A stretch of DNA of 64,000 nucleotides from Amycolatopsis rubida (GCF_900115345.1 NZ_FOWC01000003.1:642697-706696); one strand, 5' to 3'. Shown: positions 47,840-56,709, numbered from the stretch's first letter. The notes: generated by a model not told the origin, from the sequence alone. Made by a program: numbers and translations.

Positions 47840-49035
47840 ACACCCGCCCGCTTTCGGTGTTCCAACGGGCGATGCTCGACTGCGGCCCGGACTTCACCGG
47901 GCAGTGGTTCACCATGAACGCCGTCCTCCGGCTGAGCGCGCCGCTCGACCCGGACGTGCTGTCCGCCGCCTTGACGAACCTGATCGCCCGGCACGAGATA
48001 CTCCGCACCCGGGTGACTGACGAGGCCCAGGTGGTGTCCCCGCCCGGTCCGCCGGTTTTCGAGGTGCACCAAGGCAGCGACCCGGCCGACTGGCTGCACG
48101 CGCCGGTCCCGCCGGAGTCCGGACCGCTGGTGGTCCGCCTGGTGCGCGGCGATCCCGGCCTGCTCGCCGTGCATCTGCACCATCTGGTCGCCGATCCCGG
48201 CACGGTCTGGGCCGTCTGCCGGGAGCTCGCCGCGCTGTACTCCGCCGAACTGGGCGGCCCCGCGCCGCCGATGCCCGCCGCTCAGTACGGCGACTACGCT
48301 GCGGCCGAAGCCCGCCAGCGCCGGACAACGGAAGCCGGAGACCGGGCGTGGTGGGAAACCGCGATGGCCCGGGACTTCGTGTCAGTTCGGAAAGACGAGA
48401 ACGGTCCGCCCTACGCCGAGCGCGCGACGCTGCTGCCGAAGGCCGGGCTGGCAGCGGTCCACCGATTCGCGCGGACGCATCGCACCACCCCGGCCACGAC
48501 GTTGTTCGCCGCGCTCGCCTGCGCGATGCGGCCCTGGACCGGACCGGGGCCGCGGGTGTTCACCACTGTCTTCGGCCTGCGGGACCGTCCGGAGTGGCGC
48601 CGGATGCTGGGCCCCTGCCTGCTCACCGCGTATGTCCCGCTCCCGGCCCCGCCGTCGCGGCTGACCCCGGAGTACGCCGTCGAGGTCCGCGACGTCCTGC
48701 GCGACTGCCGCCGCCACTGCCGGTTCCCGATGCCGGAAGTCCGGGCGTTCCGCGAGACTCCGGACGCGGTGCCGTTCTACGAGTACGTTCCCGACGACTG
48801 GCCCGAACCGTATGAGTTCGGCCCGGTCACCGCCCAGGTCGTCGCGGCTGCCGGGCCCAAGGACACGCGCGCTCCCACGACCCTCGCGATCCGTTCCCGT
48901 TCGACCGCCGAGGGCACGGTGACCGCGCACGTTTCCTCCGACGGCCGGGGCTGGTCGCGTGACCGTGTCCGCTCGCTGTGGCCGGCGGTCGCCGGGCAGG
49001 TCGGGGCCGGGGCCGCACCGGACTCGCTCAGGTGA
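47836..49035 (+). CDS. Stand-alone condensation domain protein
   Basis: A 399-residue NRPS condensation-domain-type protein. The catalytic motif HHxxxD is H115-H116-L-V-A-D120 (LHHLVADPGTVW). Other C-domain features are PLSVFQRAMLDCGP at the start, NLIARHEILRTRV and, later, VFTTVFGLRDRPEW and GPCLLTAYVPL. It would transfer a carrier-bound acyl or aminoacyl group to an amine or alcohol, releasing the product, since no thioesterase is present. It is the last of six coupled genes (GTG overlapping the previous stop). Its 3' end overlaps a convergent gene by 8 bp. Confidence 0.88.
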   Translation: MNTRPLSVFQRAMLDCGPDFTGQWFTMNAVLRLSAPLDPDVLSAALTNLIARHEILRTRVTDEAQVVSPPGPPVFEVHQGSDPADWLHAPVPPESGPLVVRLVRGDPGLLAVHLHHLVADPGTVWAVCRELAALYSAELGGPAPPMPAAQYGDYAAAEARQRRTTEAGDRAWWETAMARDFVSVRKDENGPPYAERATLLPKAGLAAVHRFARTHRTTPATTLFAALACAMRPWTGPGPRVFTTVFGLRDRPEWRRMLGPCLLTAYVPLPAPPSRLTPEYAVEVRDVLRDCRRHCRFPMPEVRAFRETPDAVPFYEYVPDDWPEPYEFGPVTAQVVAAAGPKDTRAPTTLAIRSRSTAEGTVTAHVSSDGRGWSRDRVRSLWPAVAGQVGAGAAPDSLR

Positions 49036-49897
49036 GTTCGCCGGCAGCGACGAGCGAGTTCTTCAGCGCCCCCGTGGCCGTGGTGAGCGCCTTGGTCGCA
49101 GTGGCGACATCGATGCCGTCGTCCCACGTGCTCATCACCGCGACCGCGAACGTCCGCGACTCCGTCCGGACCAGGCCGGTCGTGTTCAGCACCCGCCGGC
49201 CCTCCGACGTGCCCCAGCCCTGTTTGATCGCCCATGCCGCACCGGGGAAGGCGCGCGGAATCCCGAAATGCTGGTCGAACCCGTCGGCAGCGGTGAGCGG
49301 GGCGCTTTCCAGCGCCTCGGTGAGGAAGTCGCGTTCCTCGTCCGGCCGGCCCGAGGTGATGTGCCGATAGACCGCGACGACGTCCTCGGGCGACATTTTC
49401 GTCGACCCCCACTGGCCAGGCTCGCCGGGCGGCGAAGTGTGCGAGAGCCCCAGCTTCCCCGCCTGCCGCCGGACGATCGCCGGTCCGCCGAGTTGCTGCC
49501 AGAACCGGCTGGCGACGCGGTCGTCGCTGGCCGCGAGCATGGCGTGGACGGCGTCGGCCTCGCTGCCTTCGGGGACTCCGGACCGGTCGAGGAGGTCGAG
49601 CGCGATGAGCAGTTTCACCACCGACGCGGTCGCCTGCGGCTGATCGGCTTTCCAGCCGACCTCCACCGCGCAGGCGTCGAGGTCGACGACCTCGATCTCG
49701 AGCCGGGGGTCGTTCCCGTTGCTGAGCAAAGCTTTCCGGGCTTCGGCGACGGCTGTGGGGTGCTTGCCCGCTGCCGGAGCGGGGGCCGTTCTGCACGCGG
49801 CTCGCCAGTCAGTGCCGCCGGAACCGGCGGTCAGGCAGATCGCGGCGGCCAAACCTCCCGCGACGGCGAGGGCGGCGAGCCCCACGAGCATCTTCAT
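49028..49897 (-). CDS. Secreted serine beta-lactamase-like protein
   Basis: A 289-residue exported protein of the class A beta-lactamase-like fold. A signal peptide occupies residues 1-about 25 (MKMLVGLAALAVAGGLAAA). The nucleophile motif SxxK is SVVK in QATASVVKLLIALD, and SDD in LAASDDRVASRFW stands for SDN. The third motif KTG reads KQG (WAIKQGWGTSEG), so true beta-lactamase activity is doubtful; envelope D,D-peptidase-like or lipoprotein relatives in actinobacteria share KQG-type changes. AAGGAG lies 9 nt before the ATG. It overlaps the condensation gene by 8 bp, tail to tail. Confidence 0.8.
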   Translation of the reverse strand: MKMLVGLAALAVAGGLAAAICLTAGSGGTDWRAACRTAPAPAAGKHPTAVAEARKALLSNGNDPRLEIEVVDLDACAVEVGWKADQPQATASVVKLLIALDLLDRSGVPEGSEADAVHAMLAASDDRVASRFWQQLGGPAIVRRQAGKLGLSHTSPPGEPGQWGSTKMSPEDVVAVYRHITSGRPDEERDFLTEALESAPLTAADGFDQHFGIPRAFPGAAWAIKQGWGTSEGRRVLNTTGLVRTESRTFAVAVMSTWDDGIDVATATKALTTATGALKNSLVAAGELT

Positions 49898-50208
49898 CGA
49901 TGCGAACTCCTTCGGCGACGGTCCGCTTCCGCGGGAAGCGGGAGCGCTCCGAAGGTAGGGAGACCGGGGGAAGGACAGGATCGTCCGAAAAGTCCGTCCA
50001 TTCAGGCCAGTCGGCGGGCAACCCTGTCCGGGCATCGGCCATCTGGCCGACCCGAGGCGTGCTGACCTGCGACGACGCGACGGCCGGCGACGGTGCGGCG
50101 AGGGCGGCCGAGGGCCCGCACCCGGCGACGGCGGCGAGAGCCGGAGGACGATCAGGCAACTCCGCCTGCCCGATCATCCCTTTCGCCGTCGTCGGGTCCG
50201 GGGTTCGG

Positions 50209-50382
50209 TCAATCGGTTTCCGGCTGCTGCCACGCCCTTCCGGCCCGCTGGGCGGCCAGCCGGATCTCGTCGCCTGCCTCCTGCCAGTTCTGGTCCGTCG
50301 GGTCGTGGTCGCCGATCCACGTGCGCCGCGGCGTCGCGAGCGAGCCGCCGGCCTGCTGCGGTTCCTGGGTCATCTGAGCCAT
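50209..50382 (-). CDS. Small hypothetical protein (57 residues)
   Basis: A short gene with ATG at 50382 and GGAGG just upstream. The product begins MAQMTQEPQQAGGSL, then TPRRTWIGDHDPTDQNWQ, EAGDEIRLAAQRAGRAWQQ and ends PETD. It is polar, with no membrane segment, and has two tryptophan-rich patches. Amino-acid composition and the good ribosome-binding site support coding. It resembles no protein I can name. The 310 bp between the beta-lactamase-like gene start and this gene stop show no other gene. Confidence 0.6.
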   Translation of the reverse strand: MAQMTQEPQQAGGSLATPRRTWIGDHDPTDQNWQEAGDEIRLAAQRAGRAWQQPETD

Positions 50383-51119
50383 GATTCCTCCGTCTCCGGG
50401 CGAAGGCCAGCGGGGACTGCCCCTTCCGGGGCCCCTGAAACGGGTGCGCGGTCGAGATCGGCCCGGCGAGGCGCCTGCCGGTCATTGCCGTGCACCAGTG
50501 CTTGCGGCGACTGTGGGCTCGACCGCGGCGGCCGCTGCCGGGGTTAGGGGCCGGTCGGTCGTCCCGGCCTGCGGCAGTTCGCTGCCGGTCAAGCCGGCGA
50601 TGTCGCCGGTCGCGGGCCCGCGCGCGTGCGGCTGAGGTCCGGCTGGATTCGCCGGGCAAGCTCGGCAAGGTTGTCCCGCGGACGGAGTGACCGGCGGCGG
50701 GCGAGTGTTTCCGATCGCGCCATTGCGAGCCGCCGCCCGTCGAACGCCGGGTTGGGCACCAGCGGGGCTCAACCCGGCGGCGAGGATTTCCGCGGGTTTT
50801 TCTCGGCGTCGGGCGATGCGCGAGCCGGGGAGCTTCGGGCAATCGGCTTCGCCTGCCGCGCCGACCAGGAAACCGCGACCCGGATCAGCGTCAGCGTGAT
50901 CCGCCATGCCGAGGTTTCGTCCGCGGTGCCCACCTCGAATCACTTGCCAGTCTCCGGGGCGGGGGCTTTCCTGCCCTTGACCTGGCGAACGGACCCCGCG
51001 CCGAGGGCCCCGTCCGAGGTGGGCGGTCCGGCCGCGCCCGCCGTCCCACCTGATCGTGTCAACGCCTCCTGGCACACCGCAGCAGATGCTTCTGGTCGCC
51101 GGGGATCAGGCAGGCCGTC
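50383..51119. other. Gap without a recognised gene
   Basis: These 737 bp hold no gene I can support. Open frames are compositionally like shadows. One plus-strand stretch (about 50830-50960, reading ELRAIGFACRADQETATRISVSVIRHAEV) has natural-looking composition and may be a decayed coding fragment, but it matches no family I recognise. It lies beside a transporter remnant, so the region appears to be gene debris. Confidence 0.4.
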
Positions 51120-51640
51120 ACCTGCCTCGGTGCTGTGTACTTCGCCGATGCCGGGACCGCGCACCCCGGGCTGGGCCGAAACACCGTGCTGGCCGCAGGC
51201 ATCGCGGGCGGCCGGTGCTGGTCCCTCGGCACCGTGATCGGCGCGATGGCCTCCGACCGGGCCGGCCGCCGCCCGATCCTTCTGGCGGCGACTGGGGCCG
51301 CTGTCGTCCCGGTTTCGCAGTCGGCGTCCGGCATGCGGTACCTGGCGCTGCTGTGCGCGACGACGCTCATCGCAGGCTGGGAAATCGGTTCGATCACCGT
51401 GATGCTGTCCGAGATTTTCGAGGCCCGGTACCGATGCACGGCTTCCGCGTTCGCCTACAACGTCGGCCTGGTGACCGGCGGAGCCGTGCCGCCGCTCGGG
51501 GCGGGCGCGAGCACCGCCGCTTACGGTGCCGTCGTCTTCGGTGCTTTCCCGGCGGTCTGGTGCTCGCTGAGCGCGATCGCCCACCCGGGACCGGGACCTG
51601 CTGGACGTGCGAGCGGTGCGGCGCTGGCGCGGCCTCGTGT
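51120..51640 (+). pseudogene. MHS-type transporter remnant
   Basis: This stretch encodes a fragment of a major facilitator of the metabolite:H+ symporter type: GLGRNTVLAAGIAGG, ASDRAGRRPILLAATG, then LLCATTLIAGWEIGSITVMLSEIFEARYRCTASAFAYNVGLVTGGAVPPLGAG. These are the C-terminal half helices. The N-terminal half is absent and similarity stops before 51640, after which the frame runs into shadow. It is degenerate and unlikely to be functional. A complete relative lies at 53006. Confidence 0.65.
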
Positions 51641-51790
51641 CTTGGCCTCCGGTGAGCCGCGCCGGTGGCGGGCAGAAGGCGAAAACAGGCGTCCAGCCCC
51701 TTGCGGACGCCGGAGCGAGCCCGACGTCCGGGGAGCGCGCCTGGACGAAGGCGCGCTCCCCGAGGGCACTGCCCGGTCGTTGCGGGATGC

Positions 51791-52783
51791 TCAGTAGATG
51801 TTGGTGTCGGCGAACGAGTTTTCGTGGCTGTTGATCTGCGCGCGCAGCGCGATCTGGTCGAACACCCGGACTTCCCGCACGATCCGCCCGTTCTGGATCA
51901 GGAACTGCGAGACGCCGAGCAGGTCGACGGGCTGACCGGTCAGCGGGCCGAAGTCGGCCGCGCCGCGGTAGCCGCCGCGCATGACCCAGGCGACCGCGAC
52001 GCGCAGCCCGGCGTAGCGTTCGGCGTAGTTCGCCTGGACGTCCCGGACCTCGAAACGCGCGTCCGGGAACGGCGCGATCTGGGCCAGCAGGTCCCGCTGG
52101 TAGCCGTCGGGCCGGAGCACCGTCCGGTCGCCGACGGTGTGCAGGAAGAGGTCCCGGTGCATGAATTCGGCGACCTTGTGCAGCCGGCGGGCGTTCCAGA
52201 CCTCTTCGACGAACTCCAGCACCATTTCGCATTCCGGCCGGTATTCGTCCGGGCGCGGGCCGCTGTCGCCCGCGGTCAGCACGTCGGCGGGCGCGGGTTT
52301 GGTCATCGAACCCTCGTAGCCGCGGAAGCGCAGCTCGCGCGCCGCCTCGGCGGGGTCGATGCCGCGCTGCAGGCAGTCGGCGAGTTCGTCGCGGACGACC
52401 CACTCCTCGACCATCCGGCCCCGCCGGTAGAGGCAGTTCGCGATGGTGCGCTTGCGGATCGGTGCCGGGACGCCGCGCACGAGGTGGGTGTCGCTGGAGA
52501 AAACGAGATGGGAGCTCAAGAACGCGTCGCCGCCGCGGGCTTCCCAGACGACGTCCTCGGCCTGGCCCACGTGCTGGGGCACCTCGGCGATCCGCATCAG
52601 GCTGCCTTCGATGACGCCGTCCCGCCCGGCGACGGTGCCGAGCCCGCCGTGCACGATCGAGTCGGGTTCGTAGTTGTCGACGATGTAGGAGATGTCGCGC
52701 TGTACCCAGATCCGGTCGGTCACCTCGCGGATGAAATCGTCCGGGTCCTCGTAGGGCTGGTAGGCGACCGGGTCGAGCGGCAT
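51791..52783 (-). CDS. SnoaL-like (ester cyclase-type) protein, two domains
   Basis: A 330-residue protein with two SnoaL/NTF2-like domains. The first (about 15-150) contains RIWVQRDISYIVDNYEPDSIVHGGLGTVAGRDGVIEGSLMRI; the second (about 185-325) contains EFVEEVWNARRLHKVAEFMHRDLFLHTVGDRTVLRPDGY and ends VSQFLIQNGRIVREVRVFDQIALRAQIN. Members are small-molecule cyclases, isomerases or hydrolases; the reaction here is unknown. AAGGGAA precedes the ATG at 52783. A TGCATACGNAT site lies at 52826-52836, linking it to the LacI regulon of the downstream catabolic island. It is divergent from the MHS transporter gene. Confidence 0.75.
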   Translation of the reverse strand: MPLDPVAYQPYEDPDDFIREVTDRIWVQRDISYIVDNYEPDSIVHGGLGTVAGRDGVIEGSLMRIAEVPQHVGQAEDVVWEARGGDAFLSSHLVFSSDTHLVRGVPAPIRKRTIANCLYRRGRMVEEWVVRDELADCLQRGIDPAEAARELRFRGYEGSMTKPAPADVLTAGDSGPRPDEYRPECEMVLEFVEEVWNARRLHKVAEFMHRDLFLHTVGDRTVLRPDGYQRDLLAQIAPFPDARFEVRDVQANYAERYAGLRVAVAWVMRGGYRGAADFGPLTGQPVDLLGVSQFLIQNGRIVREVRVFDQIALRAQINSHENSFADTNIY

Positions 52784-52825
52784 GGTCTTTCCCTTCACGG
52801 CTGCGGATGGCTTGCCCGGCACTGT

Positions 52826-52836
52826 ATCCGTATGCA
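52826..52836 (-). promoter_or_regulatory. LacI-type operator copy 1
   Basis: Minus-strand TGCATACGGAT, 43 bp upstream of the SnoaL-like gene start. It is one of four copies of TGCATACGNAT in the window, all upstream of genes of the 51.8-63.4 kb island. Confidence 0.6.
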
Positions 52837-52956
52837 TTGGCCGGGACAAGACGAAGTCCGGATTGCTTCCGGTGCCGGACTTTGGCTCATGATCGCAGTA
52901 AATGCCCGCTCGGTGCACCTTGACCGCGGCCGGGTCGCCACTTATGTTCCTTCGTC

Positions 52957-52967
52957 ATACGTATGCA
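52957..52967 (-). promoter_or_regulatory. LacI-type operator copy 2
   Basis: Minus-strand TGCATACGTAT inside CATACGTATG, which is itself a perfect 10-bp palindrome. It is 39 bp upstream of the MHS transporter ATG and in the divergent region shared with the SnoaL-like gene. Confidence 0.65.
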
Positions 52968-53005
52968 GGCGGCTCCGGCCGTTGTGACCCCGTCATGGAG
53001 GTGTC

Positions 53006-54343
53006 ATGTCCACCGTCGCGCCGAGCACCGCCGCGTCCGCTGAGGCGACCGGACGTCGAAGGGTGATCCGCCGGGCGATCCTCGCCGGCAGCATCGGGAA
53101 CTTCGTCGAACAGTTCGACTACGGTTTGTACGGCTACATGGCACCCGTGCTGGCGGCCTCGTTCTTCCCGGCAGGCGACCGCACCGCGAGCGTGCTGAGC
53201 GCGTACGCGGTGATCGCGATCGCGTGCCTCGTTCGCCCGTTCGGCGGCACCGTTCTCGGCCGGTGGGGCGACCGGTTCGGGCGCAAGCGCGTGCTGTTGT
53301 GGACAGTGGTGCTCATGGGCGTGTCGACGGCCGCGATCGGCGTGCTGCCGACCTACCGCCAGATCGGGCTCGCCGCCCCGCTGATCCTCCTGGTGCTGCG
53401 AGTGTTCCAGGGCATGGTGGCCGGCGGCGAGTACGTCGGCGCGGTCGCGTTCGTCGTCGAGTGGGCCGAGCCGCGCCGGCGCGGGTACTACACCTCGTTC
53501 GCGTCGAACAGCTGCTTCCTGGGCATTCTCGCCGGGGCCGGGACCGCCGCGCTGATGAGTGCCGTGTTCAGCGACGAAACGCTGCAGAGCTGGGGCTGGC
53601 GGATCCCGTTCCTGGCGGTGCTGCCGCTGTGCGCGGTCGGGATGTGGCTGCGCAGCCGGATCGAAGAGAGCCCGGAGTTCATGGCGGCCACCGACCACGG
53701 GACGAACGTGGTGGCGGCGCCGCTGCGCGAGGCGCTGCGGTCGCAGTGGCGGCCGATCCTCGTGTTCTGCGGGGCGTCGATCATGCTGGCGATCCTGTCC
53801 TACACCTGGGTCACGTTCTATCCGGAGTACCTGTCCGACACCCTGCACCTGCCGAAGTCCGCGGCCTGGCTGTCGAACATGATCTCGGTCGCGGTGCTGA
53901 TCCCGCTGCTGCCGCTGGCCGGCGCGCTGTCGGACCGGATCGGGCGGAAACCGATGCTGATCACCGGGGCGGTGTGCTGCATCGTCCTGGTGCCGGTGGC
54001 GTTCCGGGTCGGCCAGCTCGGGACCTTCGGCGGCGCGGTGGCGAGCCAGCTGATCTATCTGATCCCGGAGTTCTTCCTGACCGGCATCGTCACGGTGTGC
54101 GCGGCGGAGCTGTTCGCCACCCGGACCCGGTTCAGCGCCAGCTCGATCGCCTACAACAGCTCGTTCTCGATCTTCATGGGGATCACGCCGTTCGTCGCGA
54201 CGCTGCTGGTTTCGGAGTTCGGCACGATCTACGCGGTGTGGGCCTACCTCGCGGCGGCCGCGGTGCTGGCGCTGGCGGTGATCACGCTCTTCATGAAGGA
54301 GACCTACCGCAGCGAGCTTTCCGCGGACAAGTACGCCCGCTGA
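53006..54343 (+). CDS. MHS-family MFS transporter
   Basis: A 445-residue major facilitator, metabolite:H+ symporter family. Motifs: AGSIGNFVEQFDYGLYGYMAPVLAASFFP, RPFGGTVLGRWGDRFGRKRVLL (loop 2-3), VLRVFQGMVAGGEYVGAVAFVVEWA and LSDRIGRKPMLITG (loop 8-9). About 12 membrane helices. It probably imports the organic acid catabolised by the island. GGAGG precedes the ATG. A LacI-type operator lies in its promoter. It is followed convergently by the LysR gene with a 12-bp gap. Confidence 0.92.
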   Translation: MSTVAPSTAASAEATGRRRVIRRAILAGSIGNFVEQFDYGLYGYMAPVLAASFFPAGDRTASVLSAYAVIAIACLVRPFGGTVLGRWGDRFGRKRVLLWTVVLMGVSTAAIGVLPTYRQIGLAAPLILLVLRVFQGMVAGGEYVGAVAFVVEWAEPRRRGYYTSFASNSCFLGILAGAGTAALMSAVFSDETLQSWGWRIPFLAVLPLCAVGMWLRSRIEESPEFMAATDHGTNVVAAPLREALRSQWRPILVFCGASIMLAILSYTWVTFYPEYLSDTLHLPKSAAWLSNMISVAVLIPLLPLAGALSDRIGRKPMLITGAVCCIVLVPVAFRVGQLGTFGGAVASQLIYLIPEFFLTGIVTVCAAELFATRTRFSASSIAYNSSFSIFMGITPFVATLLVSEFGTIYAVWAYLAAAAVLALAVITLFMKETYRSELSADKYAR

Positions 54344-54355
54344 GGCGAATTCCGT

Positions 54356-55306
54356 TCAGGACACCGGCGGCCCCTGCGCGCGCAGGGGCCGCCGGTGTTC
54401 GAGCGTCGGGTTGCGCAGCAACAGATCCACCGCCAGCCGGGCGAGTTCCTCGGTCGCCGGGGACAGCCGCGCGTGCGCGCGCCGGACGAGCGCGAACGTG
54501 TTGTGCAGCGGCGGGTCGAAGGTCGTGGTGTGCAGGCGCAAGCCCTCGGTGCGGATGAGCCGTTCGGCCACCGCGCGCGACAGGAACGTGTCGCCGACGC
54601 CGCGGGAAACCAGGTGCAGGGCGGCCGGTGCCTGTTCGACCTCCACGAACGGCTCCAGCCGGACACCCGCGAGCTGCGCGCGTTCGGCGAGCTGCAGCCG
54701 GTCCGGGTCCGCGTTGCCCGCGTGTGCGTCGTAGAAGACAAGCCTGCGCTCGGCCAGCGCGGCGATGTCGACCGGGGCGGCGGTGTGCGCCGGATCCGCG
54801 GACACGTAAAGGACTTCGTCGCGGGCGAGGGGAGTGGTCTCCAGCCCGGCAGGCGTCACCGGGAGCACCACGATGCCCGCTTCGAGGTCACCGGCGGCGA
54901 CGGCGTCGGCGACGAGGGCGGCATTGACGCCCACCAGGCGGATCCGCACATTCGGGTAAGCGGTCGCGAACCGTTCGCCGAGTTCGGCCAGCAAGTAGTA
55001 GTCGGCGTTGCGGAACAGGCCGAACGACGCGACCCCGCCGGTGAGGCCGCGCACCTCCTTCATCGCGTTTTCCGCGTTCTCGGCCGCGTTCACGGTTTGC
55101 TGCGCGTGCGGCAGCAGCTGCTCTCCGGCGGCCGTGAGGGCCAGCCGCCGCGCGCCGCGGTGGAACAGCTGCAGGCCGCATTCCTCTTCGAGCCGCCGGA
55201 CCAGTTCCGAGATGGCCGCCTGGCTGTACCCGAGCGCGGTGCCGGCGGCGGTGAAGGAGCCGAGCTGCGCGGTGGCGACCAGTGCCCGGAGCTGAGTCAG
55301 TGTCAC
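54356..55306 (-). CDS. LysR-family transcriptional regulator
   Basis: A 316-residue LysR regulator: MTLTQLRALVATAQLGSFTAAGTALGYSQAAISELVRRLEEECGLQLFHRGARRLALTAAGEQLLPHA is the winged-helix domain, followed by a periplasmic-binding-fold effector domain (GVASFGLFRNADYYLLAELGERF). It is divergent from the first HisD-like gene. GACAAGGTTGTC (55336-55347), a palindrome in the 72-bp intergenic space, is a candidate binding site. It may give a second layer of control over the HisD-nitrilase pair. Confidence 0.9.
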   Translation of the reverse strand: MTLTQLRALVATAQLGSFTAAGTALGYSQAAISELVRRLEEECGLQLFHRGARRLALTAAGEQLLPHAQQTVNAAENAENAMKEVRGLTGGVASFGLFRNADYYLLAELGERFATAYPNVRIRLVGVNAALVADAVAAGDLEAGIVVLPVTPAGLETTPLARDEVLYVSADPAHTAAPVDIAALAERRLVFYDAHAGNADPDRLQLAERAQLAGVRLEPFVEVEQAPAALHLVSRGVGDTFLSRAVAERLIRTEGLRLHTTTFDPPLHNTFALVRRAHARLSPATEELARLAVDLLLRNPTLEHRRPLRAQGPPVS

Positions 55307-55335
55307 AAGGAAATCCTATCGATGACCCAATGCAA

Positions 55336-55347
55336 GACAAGGTTGTC
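55336..55347. promoter_or_regulatory. Palindrome in LysR/hisD-like divergent promoter
   Basis: GACAA-GG-TTGTC lies midway between divergent LysR and HisD-like genes. LysR proteins usually bind dyads at such positions. There is no ribosome-binding site before the HisD-like ATG, so transcription may start at or near the start codon. Confidence 0.4.
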
Positions 55348-55378
55348 CCGTGGCATGCGAGAAACTAGTTTTCCGGCC

Positions 55379-56707
55379 ATGTACTTCACCGAAGCCACCC
55401 AACGTCGTTTCGCGGGCCGGTTCACCGTGGTCAAGCAGCCTGCCGCCGGGGGAGCGCCGGCCCAGCGCGACCCGAGGGTCGTCGAGACGGTGACCCGCAT
55501 GCTCGGGCAGATCCGCGCCGGCGGGCTCGACGCGGTCACCCGGTACGCCGCCGAACTCGACGGCTACGACGGACGGCCGCTGGAGATCTCCCGGGACGAG
55601 ATGCGCCGCGGCGGCGCCAAGCTGCCCGGCGAACTCCGCGCCGCGATCGAACTAGGGGCCGAGCGCACCGCTGCGTTCGCGAAAGCCTCCCGCGCCGCCC
55701 TCAAGGACCTTGAGGTCGAACTCGAACCGGGTCTCGTCGCCGGGTACCGCTACGTCCCGGTGCCGCGGGTCGGCGCGTACCTGCCCGCCGGCCGCTTCCC
55801 GTTGACCGCCAGCGCGTTCATGACGGTGAACGTCGCCAAGGCGGCCGGGGTCCCGTCGGTGGTCGCGTGCACGCCGCCGCAGCCGGACGGCGGGCCCCAC
55901 CCGGCGGTGCTGTACGCGGCGTATGTGTCCGGGGCGGACCGGGTGTTCCTGCTCGGCGGGGTGCAGGCGCTGGCGGCGATGGCCTACGGGCTGGTCGGCG
56001 ACGCGCCGGCGGACATGCTGGTGGGCGCGGGCAACGCGTTCGTCGCCGAGGCCAAGCGGCAGCTTTTCGGCGCCGTCGCGATCGATTTGCCCGCCGGTCC
56101 GTCCGAGGTCGCGGTGCTCGCCGACGAGACGGCCGATCCCGAACTCGTCGCGGCGGATCTGCTCGGCCAGGCCGAGCACGGCCCGGATTCGCCCGCCGCG
56201 CTCGTCACGACGAGCGCCGGACTGGCGGAGCGCGTCGCGGCGGAGGTCGACCGGCAGCTCAGCGGGCTGGCGACGGCGCCGATCGCGGGCCCGGCCTGGC
56301 GCGACCACGGTTCGATCACCGTCGCCGCGGACCGGAGCACGGCCGCGGCGCTGATGGACGACCTCGCCCCGGAACACTTGGAGGTCCAGACCGCCGACGA
56401 CGAGTGGTACCACGAGCACCTGACCGCGTACGGGTCGTTGTTCCTCGGCCCGTGGAGCACGGTCGCCTACTCCGACAAGGGCATGGCCGGGACGAACCAC
56501 GTGCTGCCGACCGCGGGCGGCGCGCGGCACAGCGCCGGACTGTCCGTGTCGCGCTTCCTGCGGCCGTTGACCTACCAGCGGGTCGGCCGGGACGCGACGC
56601 CCGCGCTCGCCGGGGCCGTGGAGACGATCTCCGCCTCCGAGGGCATGGCCGCCCACCGCGCCACGGCGGCGCTGCGCACGGGCAGGCTGTCCCGGCAGGA
56701 GGTGTGA
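55379..56707 (+). CDS. Histidinol dehydrogenase-like dehydrogenase (paralogue 1)
   Basis: A 442-residue HisD-superfamily enzyme. It contains YRYVPVPRVGAYLPAGRFPLTASAFM, the NAD-type stretch VFLLGGVQALAAMAYGL, VGAGNAFVAEAKRQLFG, DLPAGPSEVAVLADETADP, DLLGQAEHGPDSPAALVT and LGPWSTVAYSDKGMAGTNHVLPT. It lacks any histidine operon context. Such homologues outside his operons oxidise other alcohols to acids, for example HpsN acting on sulfopropanediol. The substrate is unknown here. Its relative at 60570 is only moderately similar, suggesting distinct substrates. The nitrilase gene follows after 2 nt. Confidence 0.85.
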   Translation: MYFTEATQRRFAGRFTVVKQPAAGGAPAQRDPRVVETVTRMLGQIRAGGLDAVTRYAAELDGYDGRPLEISRDEMRRGGAKLPGELRAAIELGAERTAAFAKASRAALKDLEVELEPGLVAGYRYVPVPRVGAYLPAGRFPLTASAFMTVNVAKAAGVPSVVACTPPQPDGGPHPAVLYAAYVSGADRVFLLGGVQALAAMAYGLVGDAPADMLVGAGNAFVAEAKRQLFGAVAIDLPAGPSEVAVLADETADPELVAADLLGQAEHGPDSPAALVTTSAGLAERVAAEVDRQLSGLATAPIAGPAWRDHGSITVAADRSTAAALMDDLAPEHLEVQTADDEWYHEHLTAYGSLFLGPWSTVAYSDKGMAGTNHVLPTAGGARHSAGLSVSRFLRPLTYQRVGRDATPALAGAVETISASEGMAAHRATAALRTGRLSRQEV

Positions 56708-56709
56708 GC

